This document shows positions 56,601-64,000 of a DNA stretch of 64,000 bases, one piece after another. Made by a program: the position numbers and the translations under genes. The notes beneath the pieces were generated by a model, which saw nothing but the letters and a program-made list of their open reading frames with translations, did no database searches and was not told the DNA's origin. Source of the DNA: JAAAOZ01 sp964496595 (GTDB taxonomy: Bacteria; Chloroflexota; Anaerolineae; B4-G1; SLSP01); NCBI GenBank assembly GCA_964496595.1, contig CAZCAI010000002.1, forward strand, positions 28,050 to 92,049, read 5' to 3'. Within the stretch, counting starts at the first letter, position 1; each line of letters opens with the position of its first letter.

Positions 56601-59600
56601 ACGACCGGATCTCTGATCGCGTGGGTGCGCGTGCCTTTCCTCTCTGCGACGGAGGACACGATTCTCTACATGTACTACGGCAACCTCGGCGCGGAAAATC
56701 AAGAGAACGCGGCGGGCGTGTGGGACGAGCATCACGTGATGGTGCAGCACCTGGAGGAGACAGCCGGTCATCACTTCGACTCGACAGCCTTTGCCAACGA
56801 TGGCACAACCGTTGCCGTCACCGACCAGAGCGCTGCCGGGTGGATCGATGGCGCCGACGAATTCAATGGAGTGAACAACTACATTCGCGTGCCCGACGCC
56901 GACAGCTTGCAATTCGGCGCGGGCAGCTTTACGGCGGAAGCCTGGATCTATCCCCGCTCAGTGCCGGATTCCGGCGGCGCGCGGATCATCAACAACCGGG
57001 GCACGGGCGCAGGTGGACAATATCCCGGTTGGCAGTTCAAGATTGCAAACGCCAGCGGGCAATGGCAATTCCGGGATGCCAGCATCGATGACGGCATGGG
57101 CATTTACCACGCCTACGAAGGGACGCCAACCTACAGCTACGATCAGTGGTACCGCGTTGCCATGGTCTACCACGCCGACAACTCGCTGCAATTCTACGTC
57201 AACGATGGTCTGGATGGCGGCTTAGTGGTTGGAGAATACGGCGATTTGACGAACGCCTTGCCGACCGTCATCGGCGCGTCGCTCGCGCATCAGGGCAGCG
57301 AGGCCGGCGAGGATCACCAATTCTTCGACGGTATCATCGACGAAGTGCGGCTCTCCGATGTGGCCCGCAGCGAGGCCTGGCTGCTGACCAGCTACCATAA
57401 CCAGAGCGATCCCGATGCCTTCGCCAGCATAGCCGAGGCCGACCTGGCGCTCGATAAATGTGTGGACGACGATCAATCCTACGTCGGCGACCAGGTCGTC
57501 TTCACACTCACGTTGACCAACGACGGGCCGGACGAGGCGACCACCATCCGGGTAGAAGATCAGCTACCCGCCGAGTTGACCTTGGACGCTGCCTCGCCCA
57601 GCGTGGGCGCCTATGATGCGGACGTCTGGACGGTACCCGCCTTGCCCGGCGGCGACGTCGCGACCCTGGTCATCACGGCTACAGTCAACGCCGCAGGGTC
57701 GATCACGAACACCGCCCAGGTGCTCTTCGCAGATCAATACGACCCGGATTCGACGCCGGGCAACGACGTCGCAGATGAAGACGATCAAGATACCGCCAAC
57801 CTGTCCGCCATTCCGGCGGCCGATCTGGCCCTCACTAAGACAGCTTCATCCGATGTTGCGAGCTTGGGACGCGCCATCACCTACACCTTGACCATCACCA
57901 ACCAGGGGCCATCGGATGCGGTGAACGTGGAGGCAATAGATGCGTTACCCGCCGCCGTGACCTTGGGGGCAATCATGCCCAGCCAGGGAAGTTGCACGGG
58001 AGCAGCTACCATCATCTGTGATCTGGGCGGCTTGGCCCCCGATGCGGCGGCGATAGTAACGATGGTCGTCACGCCGACCACGACGGGGACATTCCATAAC
58101 CAGGCCGACGTAACCAGCGACACCTTCGATCCCGACCCGATGAACAACACCGCCAATATCGTTGTGGACGTGGTCCATCCTGCCATCGCTATCGCCAAAA
58201 CCCCAGATCTCCAAACCATCGCCAGCGGATCGGCAGTCAGCTTCACCATCACCGTGACAAACACGGGCGATGTACCGTTATCGAATGTTCAAGTCGCCGA
58301 TCCCCTGCTGCCCGACTGTACCCAAACGCTTGGAAGCATGAGCGCCGGCGACAGTCTGGATTATGTCTGTAGCGCCAGCGATGTGAGCGGCGATTTCACC
58401 AACAGCGCGACAGTCACGGGATGGGCGTCTATCGTGGGCCTGAGCGTAGAAGCCACAGACACAGCCTTCGTGGATGTGCTGCCCACACTGGAGGTCAACA
58501 AGACCGCAGACCCCACCCATCTCCCAGAGCCAGGCGGAGAGGTAACCTTTACCATCGCGGTGACCAACACCAGCGAGGAGACGATCACCCTCACTTCGCT
58601 GCTGGATGATGTATATGGCGACCTGGCGGGCCACGGTACGTGCGTCGCGCCCCAAGCCATCGCGGCCGGGGATGATTATCGTTGCGCTTTCAGCGCCGTT
58701 GTGAGCGGCAATGCCGGCGATGTGGAGACGGATGTCGTCACGGCTACCGTCTCGGATGATGAAAGCAACCTCGCTCAGGCGTCCGCCGATGCCACCGTCG
58801 CCATTACCGACCTCCCCTCCGAAATCGCCGTCCTCAAGAGCGGGGAACCGCTGAGCGTGCCGGAGCCGGGTGGGAATGTCACCTTCACCGTGCGGGTGGA
58901 GAACCTCAGCGCCGTGGACGTGGTGACGCTGGAGAGCCTGGTCGATGACGTCTACGGCCCGCTAGACGGCCAGGGTACGTGCAGCCTGCCCCAGACGCTG
59001 CTACCGGGGGATGCGTACACCTGCACCTTCACCGAGACCATCGTCGGCGCTCCGGGCGACGCGGTGACGGACACCATCACCGCCGCCGGAACCGACGATG
59101 ATGGCGCGCCGTTGTCGGAGGACAGCAATCCGGTCACCATCACGATCTATGAGGTGAACGAGGCGCCGGTGGCGAACGATGATGTGGCCGCCACCGGCGA
59201 GGACACTCCCCTATCGATAGATGTGCTGACCAATGACACGGACGGAGACGACGATCCGCTGCACATAGCGGCGGTCACACAGCCCACTCACGGCGTCGTA
59301 ACCAACCTCACTAGCGAGGTGCTCTACACCCCCGCGCCCGACTTCAACGGCGAGGATACCTTCACCTACACCGCCAGCGATGGCTGGCTGACGGACACGG
59401 CGCAGGTGACCATCACCGTCACGCCCGTGAACGATGACCCGGTCGCGCAGGATGACACAGCCGCCACCGACGAGGACACCCCCATCGCGATTGACGTGCT
59501 CGCCAATGATACCGACGTCGACGGCGATCCCTTGCACATCGCCTCGGTGATCCAGCCCGCGCACGGCGCCGTCATCCACAACCGCGATCTGCTCACCTAC

Positions 59601-62600
59601 ACGCCGCACGCCAACTTCTACGGGCAGGACACCTTCATCTACACGGTCGAGGACGGCCACGGCGGCTCCGATATGGCGCTGGTCGTCGTCACCGTGCTTC
59701 CCATCAACGATGCGCCGGTCGCGACGCCGGATGCCTACACCGTGGACGAGGGCGCCGCCATGACGGTGACGGTGGATGCGGGCGTGTTGGCCAACGATAG
59801 CGACGTCGAGGGCGATCCCTTGACGGCCACGCTGGTCAGCGATGTGGCGCACGGCGCGCTCAACCTCCAACCCGACGGCAGCTTCACCTACGCCCACGAC
59901 GGCAGCGAGACCACACGCGATCACTTCACCTACCAGGCCACCGATGGCATGGACGATAGCGCGGTTACGACCGTCACGTTGCACATCACCCCGGTGAACG
60001 ATGCGCCGGTCGCGCGCTCGGACGCCTACAGCGTGGACGAGGGCCAGACGCTCGTCGTGCCGGTTGCGGATGGCGTTCTGAACAATGATAGTGACGCAGA
60101 AGATGACGTCCTGACGGCGGCGCTGGTCGATGATGTGACGCACGGCGTGCTCGATCTCCAACCCGATGGCAGCTTCACCTATACGCACGACGGCAGCGAG
60201 ACTACGCGCGATCACTTCACCTATCGCGCCAGCGATGGCGCGGCGATGAGTAACCTGGTCACCGTCACGTTGACCGTCGGCTTGATCAATGATGCCCCCG
60301 TGGTCGTGGATGATCGTTACAGCTTGGCGGAAGGCGCCGCCTTAGCGGCGGATACCGCGACGGGTGTGCTGGCTAACGACAGCGACCCGGAGGGCGATCC
60401 ACTGACGGCCACCCTGGTCAGCGACGTGGCGCACGGCGCGCTCGCGCTTCACTCCGACGGCAGCTTCACCTACACGCACGACGGCAGCGAGACCCTGCGC
60501 GATCACTTCACCTACCAGGCCACCGATGGCATGGTCAATAGCCGGGTGGCTACAGTGACCTTCATCATCACCCCGGTGAACGATGCGCCGGTCGCGGCCC
60601 CCAATGCTTACAGCCTCAACGAGGGCGCTACTCTAGTCGTTTCGGCCACGACAGGCGTGCTGGCGAACGACAGCGATGTCGATAGCGACGTCCTGACGGC
60701 GGTGTTGGTCAGCGATGTGGCCCACGGCCTCCTGACGCTGAACCCGGACGGCAGCTTCACCTACGCCCACGATGGCAGCGAAACCACGCACGATCACTTC
60801 ACCTATCGCGCCAGCGACGGGATGGCGGAGAGCAACATCGTGACGGTAACGTTCACCATCGCGCCGGTGAACGACCCGCCCATCGCGACGGATGATGCCT
60901 ATACGTTGGCTGAAGGCGATACATTGAGCGTCGATGTTACCGCCGGCCTCCTGGCGAATGATAACGATGTCGATAGCGAGACGCTGACGGTCACCCTGGT
61001 CAGCGATGTGATGCACGGCGCGCTCGATCTCCAACCCGATGGCAGCTTCACCTATACCCACGACGGCGGCGAGACCACGCGCGACACCTTCACCTACCGG
61101 GCCACCGATGGCGCGGCGGTCAGTAACCTGGCAACGGTGACGCTCACCATCACGCCCGTGAACGATCCGCCGGTGGCGATGGACGACTATTACACGGTGG
61201 ATGAGGGCGGGGCGCTTATCATCGCAGCGGCGGACGGCGTGTTGGTCAATGACGTGGACGTGGATAGCGATACTTTGATCGCGACCTTGATCAGCGACGC
61301 GGCGCACGGCGCGCTCGATCTCCAATCCGACGGCAGCTTCACCTACACCCACGACGGCGGCGAGACGGCGTACGATCACTTTATCTACCGCGTGAGCGAC
61401 GGCGTGACCTGGGGGAATACGGCGACGGTGCATATTGACATCGATAACGTGAATGACGCCCCCGTGGCGCAGCCGGATGTAGCGACAACGTCCGAAGACA
61501 CCCTCGTCATCGTCGACGTGCTGGCGAATGACATGGACGTCGATGGGGATCGGCTATTCGTGGTCGCCGTCACACAGCCGAACCATGGCGCGACGACCAA
61601 CTATGGCGGCGCGGTGGCCTATATGCCGGCGCCTGACTTCAACGGCGAGGACGCCTTCTCCTACACGGTCAGCGACGGCTGGCTGACGGACACGGCGCGG
61701 GTGAGCATAACCATCACGCCCGTGAACGATCCGCCGGTTGCAATGGACGATGCAGCCACCACCGCCGAGGACGCCCCCATCGTGATAGACGTGCTGGCCA
61801 ATGATACCGACGTCGATGGCGATGCCTTATCCGTTATGGCCGTGATCCAACCCGCGCATGGCGTCGTCATCCACAGCCGCGAGCTTCTGACCTACACGCC
61901 CACGGCGGATTTCCACGGGCAAGACACCTTCCTCTACATCGCAAGCGATGACCACGGCGGCACAGACCTCGCGATGGTCGTGGTCACCGTCACGCCGGTG
62001 AACGACCCGCCCATCGTGGCGGATATTCCAGATCAATCGATCTCGGCAGGCGAGAGCTTTGCGACTATTGTCTTAGACGAGTACGTGAGCGATGTGGACA
62101 ACGCTGAGGCCGAGCTGAGTTGGAGCTTCGGCGGCAACGTCGAGTTGAGCGTGACGATAGCGGATCGCGTGGCGACGATCACCCCGCCCGATGCGGACTG
62201 GGTGGGGCGCGAGACGCTGGTCTTCACAGCCACCGATCCGGGCGGACTGGCGGCCAGCGACGCGGCGACCTTCACGGTGCGCGTGGGGAATCACGCCCCC
62301 ATCGCCGTGGCGGATACGTATCAGACGCCGGAGGATACGCCGCTGGTCATCGCGGCCCCTGGTGTGCTCGCTAACGATGAGGATGAGGACGATGACGCCC
62401 TGACAGCGATATTAGAGCAGTCGCCGGCGCATGGGGAGTTACAGTTGAGCGCCGACGGCGGCTTCGTCTATATGCCGGCGGCGGATTTCTACGGCGCCGA
62501 CGCCTTCAGCTATCGCGCCGACGATGGCAACCTCACATCGGATATCGTAGAGGTGACGTTGACGGTAACGCCGGTCAACGATTCCCCCACCATCTCGGCG

Positions 62601-63434
62601 ATTGCGGATCAAAGCCTGCTGGAGGGAACCGCGACGCCGCCGATTCCCTTCACCATTGGGGATATCGACACGCCGCTGGAGGATTTGACGCTCTCGGCGG
62701 CGACCTCGGATACGACGTTGGCGCCGCCAGAGGCCTTCAGCTTTGGCGGGAGCGGCGCGGCGCGCACGGTCTCCATCGTGCCCACGCCGGGATTAACAGG
62801 GACCGCACGCATTACGATCACCGTCGATGACGGCGAAGCTCAAGCCAGCACGAGCTTCCGGTTGGAGGTCAAGGAGTTCGGCGCCGAGGAGAGATCTGAG
62901 ACGATCTACCTGCCGCTGATTACACAGAACTTCATTCCGGCCCCGGACTTGATCGTGGTATCCATCACCGCCACACCGGATCAGATCCGCGTCGTGATCC
63001 AGAATCGCGGCGCCCAAGCCGTCGCCAACAACTTTTGGGTCGATGTCTATGTAGATCCCGACCCTATCCCTCAGAAGCCCAACGATGTGTGGCCGTTCCT
63101 CTGCAAGGAGGGGATGGCCTGGGGGGTGGATGGCGGACTGGCCCCCGGCGAGATGTTGACGCTCTTGGTGGGGGATGCCTATTACAGTGAGGAGGATAGC
63201 AACTTCATCGGCGGATTAGCAGCAGGCACACCAATCTATGCCCAGGTGGATTCTGCAAATATGGCGACAGACTACGGCGGCGTGCTGGAAGGGCACGAGA
63301 TCTTAGGAACGACCTACAACAACATTTCCGGGCCGGTCTTGGTCTCGTCCAGAGAGGAGGAGCGACAGTTGGCTCCCGATATTATCGCCGGCTCAGCTCT
63401 TGAGATGAGCGCCTTGCCAGTTCGGCCCCGGTGA
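50661..63434 (+). CDS. Giant multidomain surface protein with metallophosphoesterase and 13 tandem-95 modules
   Basis: 4257 residues. Signal peptide or anchor about 21-46. Order: DUF2341 plus LamG-like (46-377); Ig-like (385-580); calcineurin-like phosphoesterase (583-840: FADTHVG, LHLGDLI, ISGNHDLN, FSHQAIE, IHGHQHML); unassigned (840-1255); two Ig-like (1257-1460); two more DUF2341-LamG units (1463-1807, 1913-2257); about five DUF11-like (2260-2830); 13 cadherin-like tandem-95 modules (2832-3975, 'APVAxxDAYxxxEG'); TIYLPLITQNF (about 4080); a CARDB-like end with no further anchor seen. LamG and cadherin-like parts suggest adhesion, possibly to glycans; the phosphoesterase is intact by motif. 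Start 50661 has GGGAG, but ATG 50676 with GGAGGG is equally good. Confidence 0.9.
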   Translation: MEGIEMNIKIRRLDLGLNRRWVFVITNVIAGVLIAALLLSTSPTFAWYDNAWPYRRELRVDHNLVDADLTDFPLLVSLDADGDLAAKAQADGDDIVFADAGDQKLDHEIEYFDSATGALVAWVRIPQLSSTTDTVLYMYYGNPAASNQENATAVWDDDFVIVQHLNETSGTHFDSTAYANDGAAQNGLIQDATGKVDGADDFPSADEFIDVGADASLDIYGPHQDFSIFTWIKRDNISDVQGFWAAGSTGTKGVYFGTLYQDAGNLRFLSPGNSFDFQSTGDPVGDFEWHHVGVTADRDGVMRFWVDGVPIQSKSMAAWAGADWNRQDDTYKIGTDRSENNPMDGLIDEVRVSRVVRSDAWLFAEYANMSAPGAFLTIGEEQAVDTPVISDESPANGTSGVAVSLSELSFHLKDPEGDSMDFEVVTTPDIGSRSESGVGEGTYTVAVSGLDYETTYSWAITATDGTHAITRTYTFATERDLASISNEAPEDGALYVHFNPILRADLLDEQGEDIEWEIEINIGGTWQTVNSGVLTGGSGTISGTATGADAYDTVYLWRVRARDAGSGMWVEETFSFETLHNEISFAAFADTHVGAMIEAPSWGMAEHMDSLAQDVMSNTMPCDFVLHLGDLIMHSTAYVEGEHLPARYDQYYNNIKAYLIQHVNMPFMTISGNHDLNDYYGESHSGYPENSDDPFKLVRAIIDATEMNSYPYAFMKNNILFLALPETDYHHYTKPIIYEYVAYMTRRYPDNTTIIFSHQAIEDTTIHDGGAGSSYRGKQDRAWWAAFFRNNPQVKMWIHGHQHMLDWYQSDHSTGLAYPVEDFGHEMVFSMPYAQADWGDYFEEDRIVIYSVAPDGISTRTWENNGSGGHWVSGYDHDWAVETTYDENAQDWYSFPVFLQDGEIQVTDMKAFSPKMTLELIGTQPMELFYDPTLATEGTSWGGENILGFGDDEYAEATPNKPGMTVHGPADLDFPPKYPGSEFQGGGSAYHEDGRTGQPYHFFPVGTTHAAVPGATYVVEMTAKSTSGNGRLLLDMSVSDWGTRSQYSTLAGSTQRVISHTLGTTYETITGAYTAPNDADAWFLQGYLNFLDATDYDVTLFSIKRAGDSETTDNFGFSLNGAWYDHAGTLEQYEWTDFRLDPTTMAASDGAITMTSRIDGNQFGMARIIYHAPMLMGRNAAFTVDSIQGNEYSLTLRRDLSDYMDIFKMFPLSKKYGTFEVSSNDSSAAKHTSPNGNEWIESNTPTDLAPVTLDITYGADPPLIWDEQPANLAANVALDPTLSAYINDLQGDAVTWEIEIQMDGAWQTVASGALPAGEGAISGTLAATTYDTTYPWRVSATDAGSGETVVESYQFTTRPANYPPTMTNPIPAAGAVHVALNPTLSIDVDDQDGDLLNVTFETDASGAWQEIATHASVVSGTYTATPMTMAEYMTLYRWRVVVADDSSQTTSIYSFTTRSAPGSWWDQNWLHRKEIIIDHHQVDEDLVDFPFLIELTDADLAAYAQADGDDIAFTDEYGVQLSHEIEVYTATTGHLIAWVRIPELSSTQDTILYMYFGNPAADNQEDVSGTWDDNYVMVHHLAEAAGDHFDSTAYHNDGTTVNVTDQDTSGPIDGADEFDGADDYIRIPDDASLQFGSGSFTAEAWIYPQSIPDSGGARIINNRGTGMGGHYKGYQFKIQDDAGRWRFDETVVDDATGNFMAYDGAVTYPYNQWYHVVMVYDADNEMIVYLNGAVDGNLEIGPYGDLTNNLPTAIGGAIADAGVEGADNKQFFDGVIDEVRLSDIARSAGWISTSYNNQHNDAFYDVGEKESSADPPQIKHPIPADSASDVPLSLSELSFDLYDPGGGSMDYTVIVTPNIGAAADAGVGDGRYTVPLSEALTYYTPYTWTIEVSEGSDITRQTLTFTTEREAGGWYEDAWLYRRMIVIDHTQVEDDLVNFPALIQLTDADLVALAQGDGDDIFFTDLFGVRLDHELEIYTETTGSLIAWVRVPFLSATEDTILYMYYGNLGAENQENAAGVWDEHHVMVQHLEETAGHHFDSTAFANDGTTVAVTDQSAAGWIDGADEFNGVNNYIRVPDADSLQFGAGSFTAEAWIYPRSVPDSGGARIINNRGTGAGGQYPGWQFKIANASGQWQFRDASIDDGMGIYHAYEGTPTYSYDQWYRVAMVYHADNSLQFYVNDGLDGGLVVGEYGDLTNALPTVIGASLAHQGSEAGEDHQFFDGIIDEVRLSDVARSEAWLLTSYHNQSDPDAFASIAEADLALDKCVDDDQSYVGDQVVFTLTLTNDGPDEATTIRVEDQLPAELTLDAASPSVGAYDADVWTVPALPGGDVATLVITATVNAAGSITNTAQVLFADQYDPDSTPGNDVADEDDQDTANLSAIPAADLALTKTASSDVASLGRAITYTLTITNQGPSDAVNVEAIDALPAAVTLGAIMPSQGSCTGAATIICDLGGLAPDAAAIVTMVVTPTTTGTFHNQADVTSDTFDPDPMNNTANIVVDVVHPAIAIAKTPDLQTIASGSAVSFTITVTNTGDVPLSNVQVADPLLPDCTQTLGSMSAGDSLDYVCSASDVSGDFTNSATVTGWASIVGLSVEATDTAFVDVLPTLEVNKTADPTHLPEPGGEVTFTIAVTNTSEETITLTSLLDDVYGDLAGHGTCVAPQAIAAGDDYRCAFSAVVSGNAGDVETDVVTATVSDDESNLAQASADATVAITDLPSEIAVLKSGEPLSVPEPGGNVTFTVRVENLSAVDVVTLESLVDDVYGPLDGQGTCSLPQTLLPGDAYTCTFTETIVGAPGDAVTDTITAAGTDDDGAPLSEDSNPVTITIYEVNEAPVANDDVAATGEDTPLSIDVLTNDTDGDDDPLHIAAVTQPTHGVVTNLTSEVLYTPAPDFNGEDTFTYTASDGWLTDTAQVTITVTPVNDDPVAQDDTAATDEDTPIAIDVLANDTDVDGDPLHIASVIQPAHGAVIHNRDLLTYTPHANFYGQDTFIYTVEDGHGGSDMALVVVTVLPINDAPVATPDAYTVDEGAAMTVTVDAGVLANDSDVEGDPLTATLVSDVAHGALNLQPDGSFTYAHDGSETTRDHFTYQATDGMDDSAVTTVTLHITPVNDAPVARSDAYSVDEGQTLVVPVADGVLNNDSDAEDDVLTAALVDDVTHGVLDLQPDGSFTYTHDGSETTRDHFTYRASDGAAMSNLVTVTLTVGLINDAPVVVDDRYSLAEGAALAADTATGVLANDSDPEGDPLTATLVSDVAHGALALHSDGSFTYTHDGSETLRDHFTYQATDGMVNSRVATVTFIITPVNDAPVAAPNAYSLNEGATLVVSATTGVLANDSDVDSDVLTAVLVSDVAHGLLTLNPDGSFTYAHDGSETTHDHFTYRASDGMAESNIVTVTFTIAPVNDPPIATDDAYTLAEGDTLSVDVTAGLLANDNDVDSETLTVTLVSDVMHGALDLQPDGSFTYTHDGGETTRDTFTYRATDGAAVSNLATVTLTITPVNDPPVAMDDYYTVDEGGALIIAAADGVLVNDVDVDSDTLIATLISDAAHGALDLQSDGSFTYTHDGGETAYDHFIYRVSDGVTWGNTATVHIDIDNVNDAPVAQPDVATTSEDTLVIVDVLANDMDVDGDRLFVVAVTQPNHGATTNYGGAVAYMPAPDFNGEDAFSYTVSDGWLTDTARVSITITPVNDPPVAMDDAATTAEDAPIVIDVLANDTDVDGDALSVMAVIQPAHGVVIHSRELLTYTPTADFHGQDTFLYIASDDHGGTDLAMVVVTVTPVNDPPIVADIPDQSISAGESFATIVLDEYVSDVDNAEAELSWSFGGNVELSVTIADRVATITPPDADWVGRETLVFTATDPGGLAASDAATFTVRVGNHAPIAVADTYQTPEDTPLVIAAPGVLANDEDEDDDALTAILEQSPAHGELQLSADGGFVYMPAADFYGADAFSYRADDGNLTSDIVEVTLTVTPVNDSPTISAIADQSLLEGTATPPIPFTIGDIDTPLEDLTLSAATSDTTLAPPEAFSFGGSGAARTVSIVPTPGLTGTARITITVDDGEAQASTSFRLEVKEFGAEERSETIYLPLITQNFIPAPDLIVVSITATPDQIRVVIQNRGAQAVANNFWVDVYVDPDPIPQKPNDVWPFLCKEGMAWGVDGGLAPGEMLTLLVGDAYYSEEDSNFIGGLAAGTPIYAQVDSANMATDYGGVLEGHEILGTTYNNISGPVLVSSREEERQLAPDIIAGSALEMSALPVRPR
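52408..53180 (+). other. Embedded metallophosphoesterase domain of the giant protein
   Basis: Calcineurin-like fold with the five metal-site motifs in order: D-x-H (ADTHVG), GDLI, GNHD, H (SHQ) and GHQH. This is a complete dinuclear metal site by sequence. It sits between Ig-like modules, so it would act outside the cell. Confidence 0.8.
59155..62600 (+). repeat. 13 tandem-95 cadherin-like modules within the giant gene
   Basis: Units of about 285-295 bp. The six units from about 59710 to 61450 share near-identical DNA, for example GACGGCAGCTTCACCTAC at 59876, 60466 and 60748. Each begins 'APVA..DAY..EG' and carries 'DGSFTYTHDGSETTRDHFTY'. The repeats are coding and in frame. Confidence 0.85.
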
Positions 63435-63483
63435 AGGGTTGCGGGCGCGCATGTAGGCTACATGATGTAGAAGGAGAAGTACG

Positions 63484-63999
63484 ATGAGACAGCAACTATT
63501 GAGATATGATTGGCGCCGGAGCATCCTCTATCTGGGGGTTATCGGCCTGATACTTTGCCCCCTCGTGGTGCACGCCGCGACGCTGCAACCCAACGACCAG
63601 CCGCCGGTTCGTCCGCCCACGCCTACCCCCACACCCGAAATCGATCCGCCGGTTCTGCCGGGACGCCCCACACCTCCCTCGGAAGAGCAGATGGAACGCC
63701 ATCCTTGCGCGCATATCCGGGTTCACATCGCGACGCCGGAGGCGCGCGGCCTCTGGTCGGTCGTGCAGTGGCAGGATGGCGAGGAGGTCTGGCACGATGT
63801 GGAAGGATGGCGGGGGCCACTGGTAGATGGCGAGATAGCGTGGTGGCTCTCGGCGCCGCTATTCGGCGCGGGGCCGTTCCGTTGGGTGGTCACGCACGCT
63901 CCCGACGGCCCGGCGGCGGGTGTGAGTCGCCCGTTCCATCTGCCAGAGCAGGACGGCGCTGGACTAACCATCGAGATGGATGATTTGATATTGGAGTAG
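63484..63999 (+). CDS. Small exported protein with Pro-rich spacer
   Basis: 171 residues, complete. A signal peptide (SILYLGVIGLILCPLVVHA) is followed by a Pro/Thr-rich spacer (PPVRPPTPTPTPEIDPPVLP) and a globular end of about 100 residues (CAHIRVHIATPEARGLWSVV, WHDVEGWRGPLVDGEIAWW) with no family I recognise. AGAAGGAGAAGTACG precedes the ATG. It follows the giant gene by 49 bp on the same strand and is probably cotranscribed, like the small Pro/Thr-rich gene at 39909 that accompanies the other giant genes. It has no LPXTG-like tail. Confidence 0.75.
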   Translation: MRQQLLRYDWRRSILYLGVIGLILCPLVVHAATLQPNDQPPVRPPTPTPTPEIDPPVLPGRPTPPSEEQMERHPCAHIRVHIATPEARGLWSVVQWQDGEEVWHDVEGWRGPLVDGEIAWWLSAPLFGAGPFRWVVTHAPDGPAAGVSRPFHLPEQDGAGLTIEMDDLILE

Positions 64000-64000
64000 C

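Noticed and set aside
59211..60215. 334-codon minus-strand frame in the tandem-95 region
   Set aside because: Periodic Val/His/Arg product mirrors the coding repeats on the opposite strand.
59155..62600. Regularly spaced repeats that might suggest a CRISPR-like array
   Set aside because: The period is about 290 bp, the repeats are imperfect and in frame with a protein module; no spacers and no cas genes.

Overview
The window looks like a chromosomal piece of a Chloroflexota bacterium, probably Anaerolineae or a relative. This is inferred from three things: a Tad pilus locus of the kind common there, very large exported proteins built from DUF11 modules, and the recurrent tail motif YLPLVMR, which I know mainly from that phylum. 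GC is moderately high, so long antisense shadow frames are frequent. I found no rRNA, tRNA, CRISPR array, phage module or recognisable transposase.

Layout. (1) 1-5476, minus strand: Tad/Flp pilus genes cpaB-cpaE-cpaF-tadB-tadC, with tadC cut by the window edge. (2) 5850-9605: dnaE, the replicative polymerase. (3) 9766-18036: mixed housekeeping genes: a Yip1-like membrane protein, an SRPBCC protein, a SurA-N-like anchored protein, hutU, a roadblock/LC7 protein, a methyltransferase, purB and a glycosyltransferase of the tRNA-queuosine mannosyltransferase (DUF3524) type. (4) 18483-30885, all plus strand: a transport and stress block with a membrane USP protein, an SLC13 permease with RCK_C domains, two VIT1/CCC1-like proteins, a P2-type Ca2+ ATPase and two tandem amino-acid permease-USP fusions. 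(5) 31248-33084: a CPBP protease and an HX4D acyltransferase-like protein. (6) 33241-63999: a surface-protein locus encoding four giant secreted proteins (2200, about 1165, 1539 and 4257 residues) and two small Pro/Thr-rich exported proteins, interrupted only by mtnA.

How the parts fit. The Tad genes and the surface locus both concern the cell envelope and adhesion. The transport block repeats one design: a membrane carrier joined to, or next to, nucleotide-binding USP domains, with three related USP units in 12 kb. The intergenic DNA is rich in dispersed repeats: a family of about 80 bp with four copies (R1), a family of about 150 bp with three copies (R2), paired 15-16 bp palindromes about 100 bp apart (R3), and a 239-bp inverted-repeat element carrying an 11-bp tandem repeat (R4). 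None of these carries a gene.

The most notable items are the surface locus (a shared YLPLV-type motif, an intact metallophosphoesterase inside a 4257-residue adhesin, 13 tandem-95 modules), the permease-USP island, and the R1/R2 repeat families.
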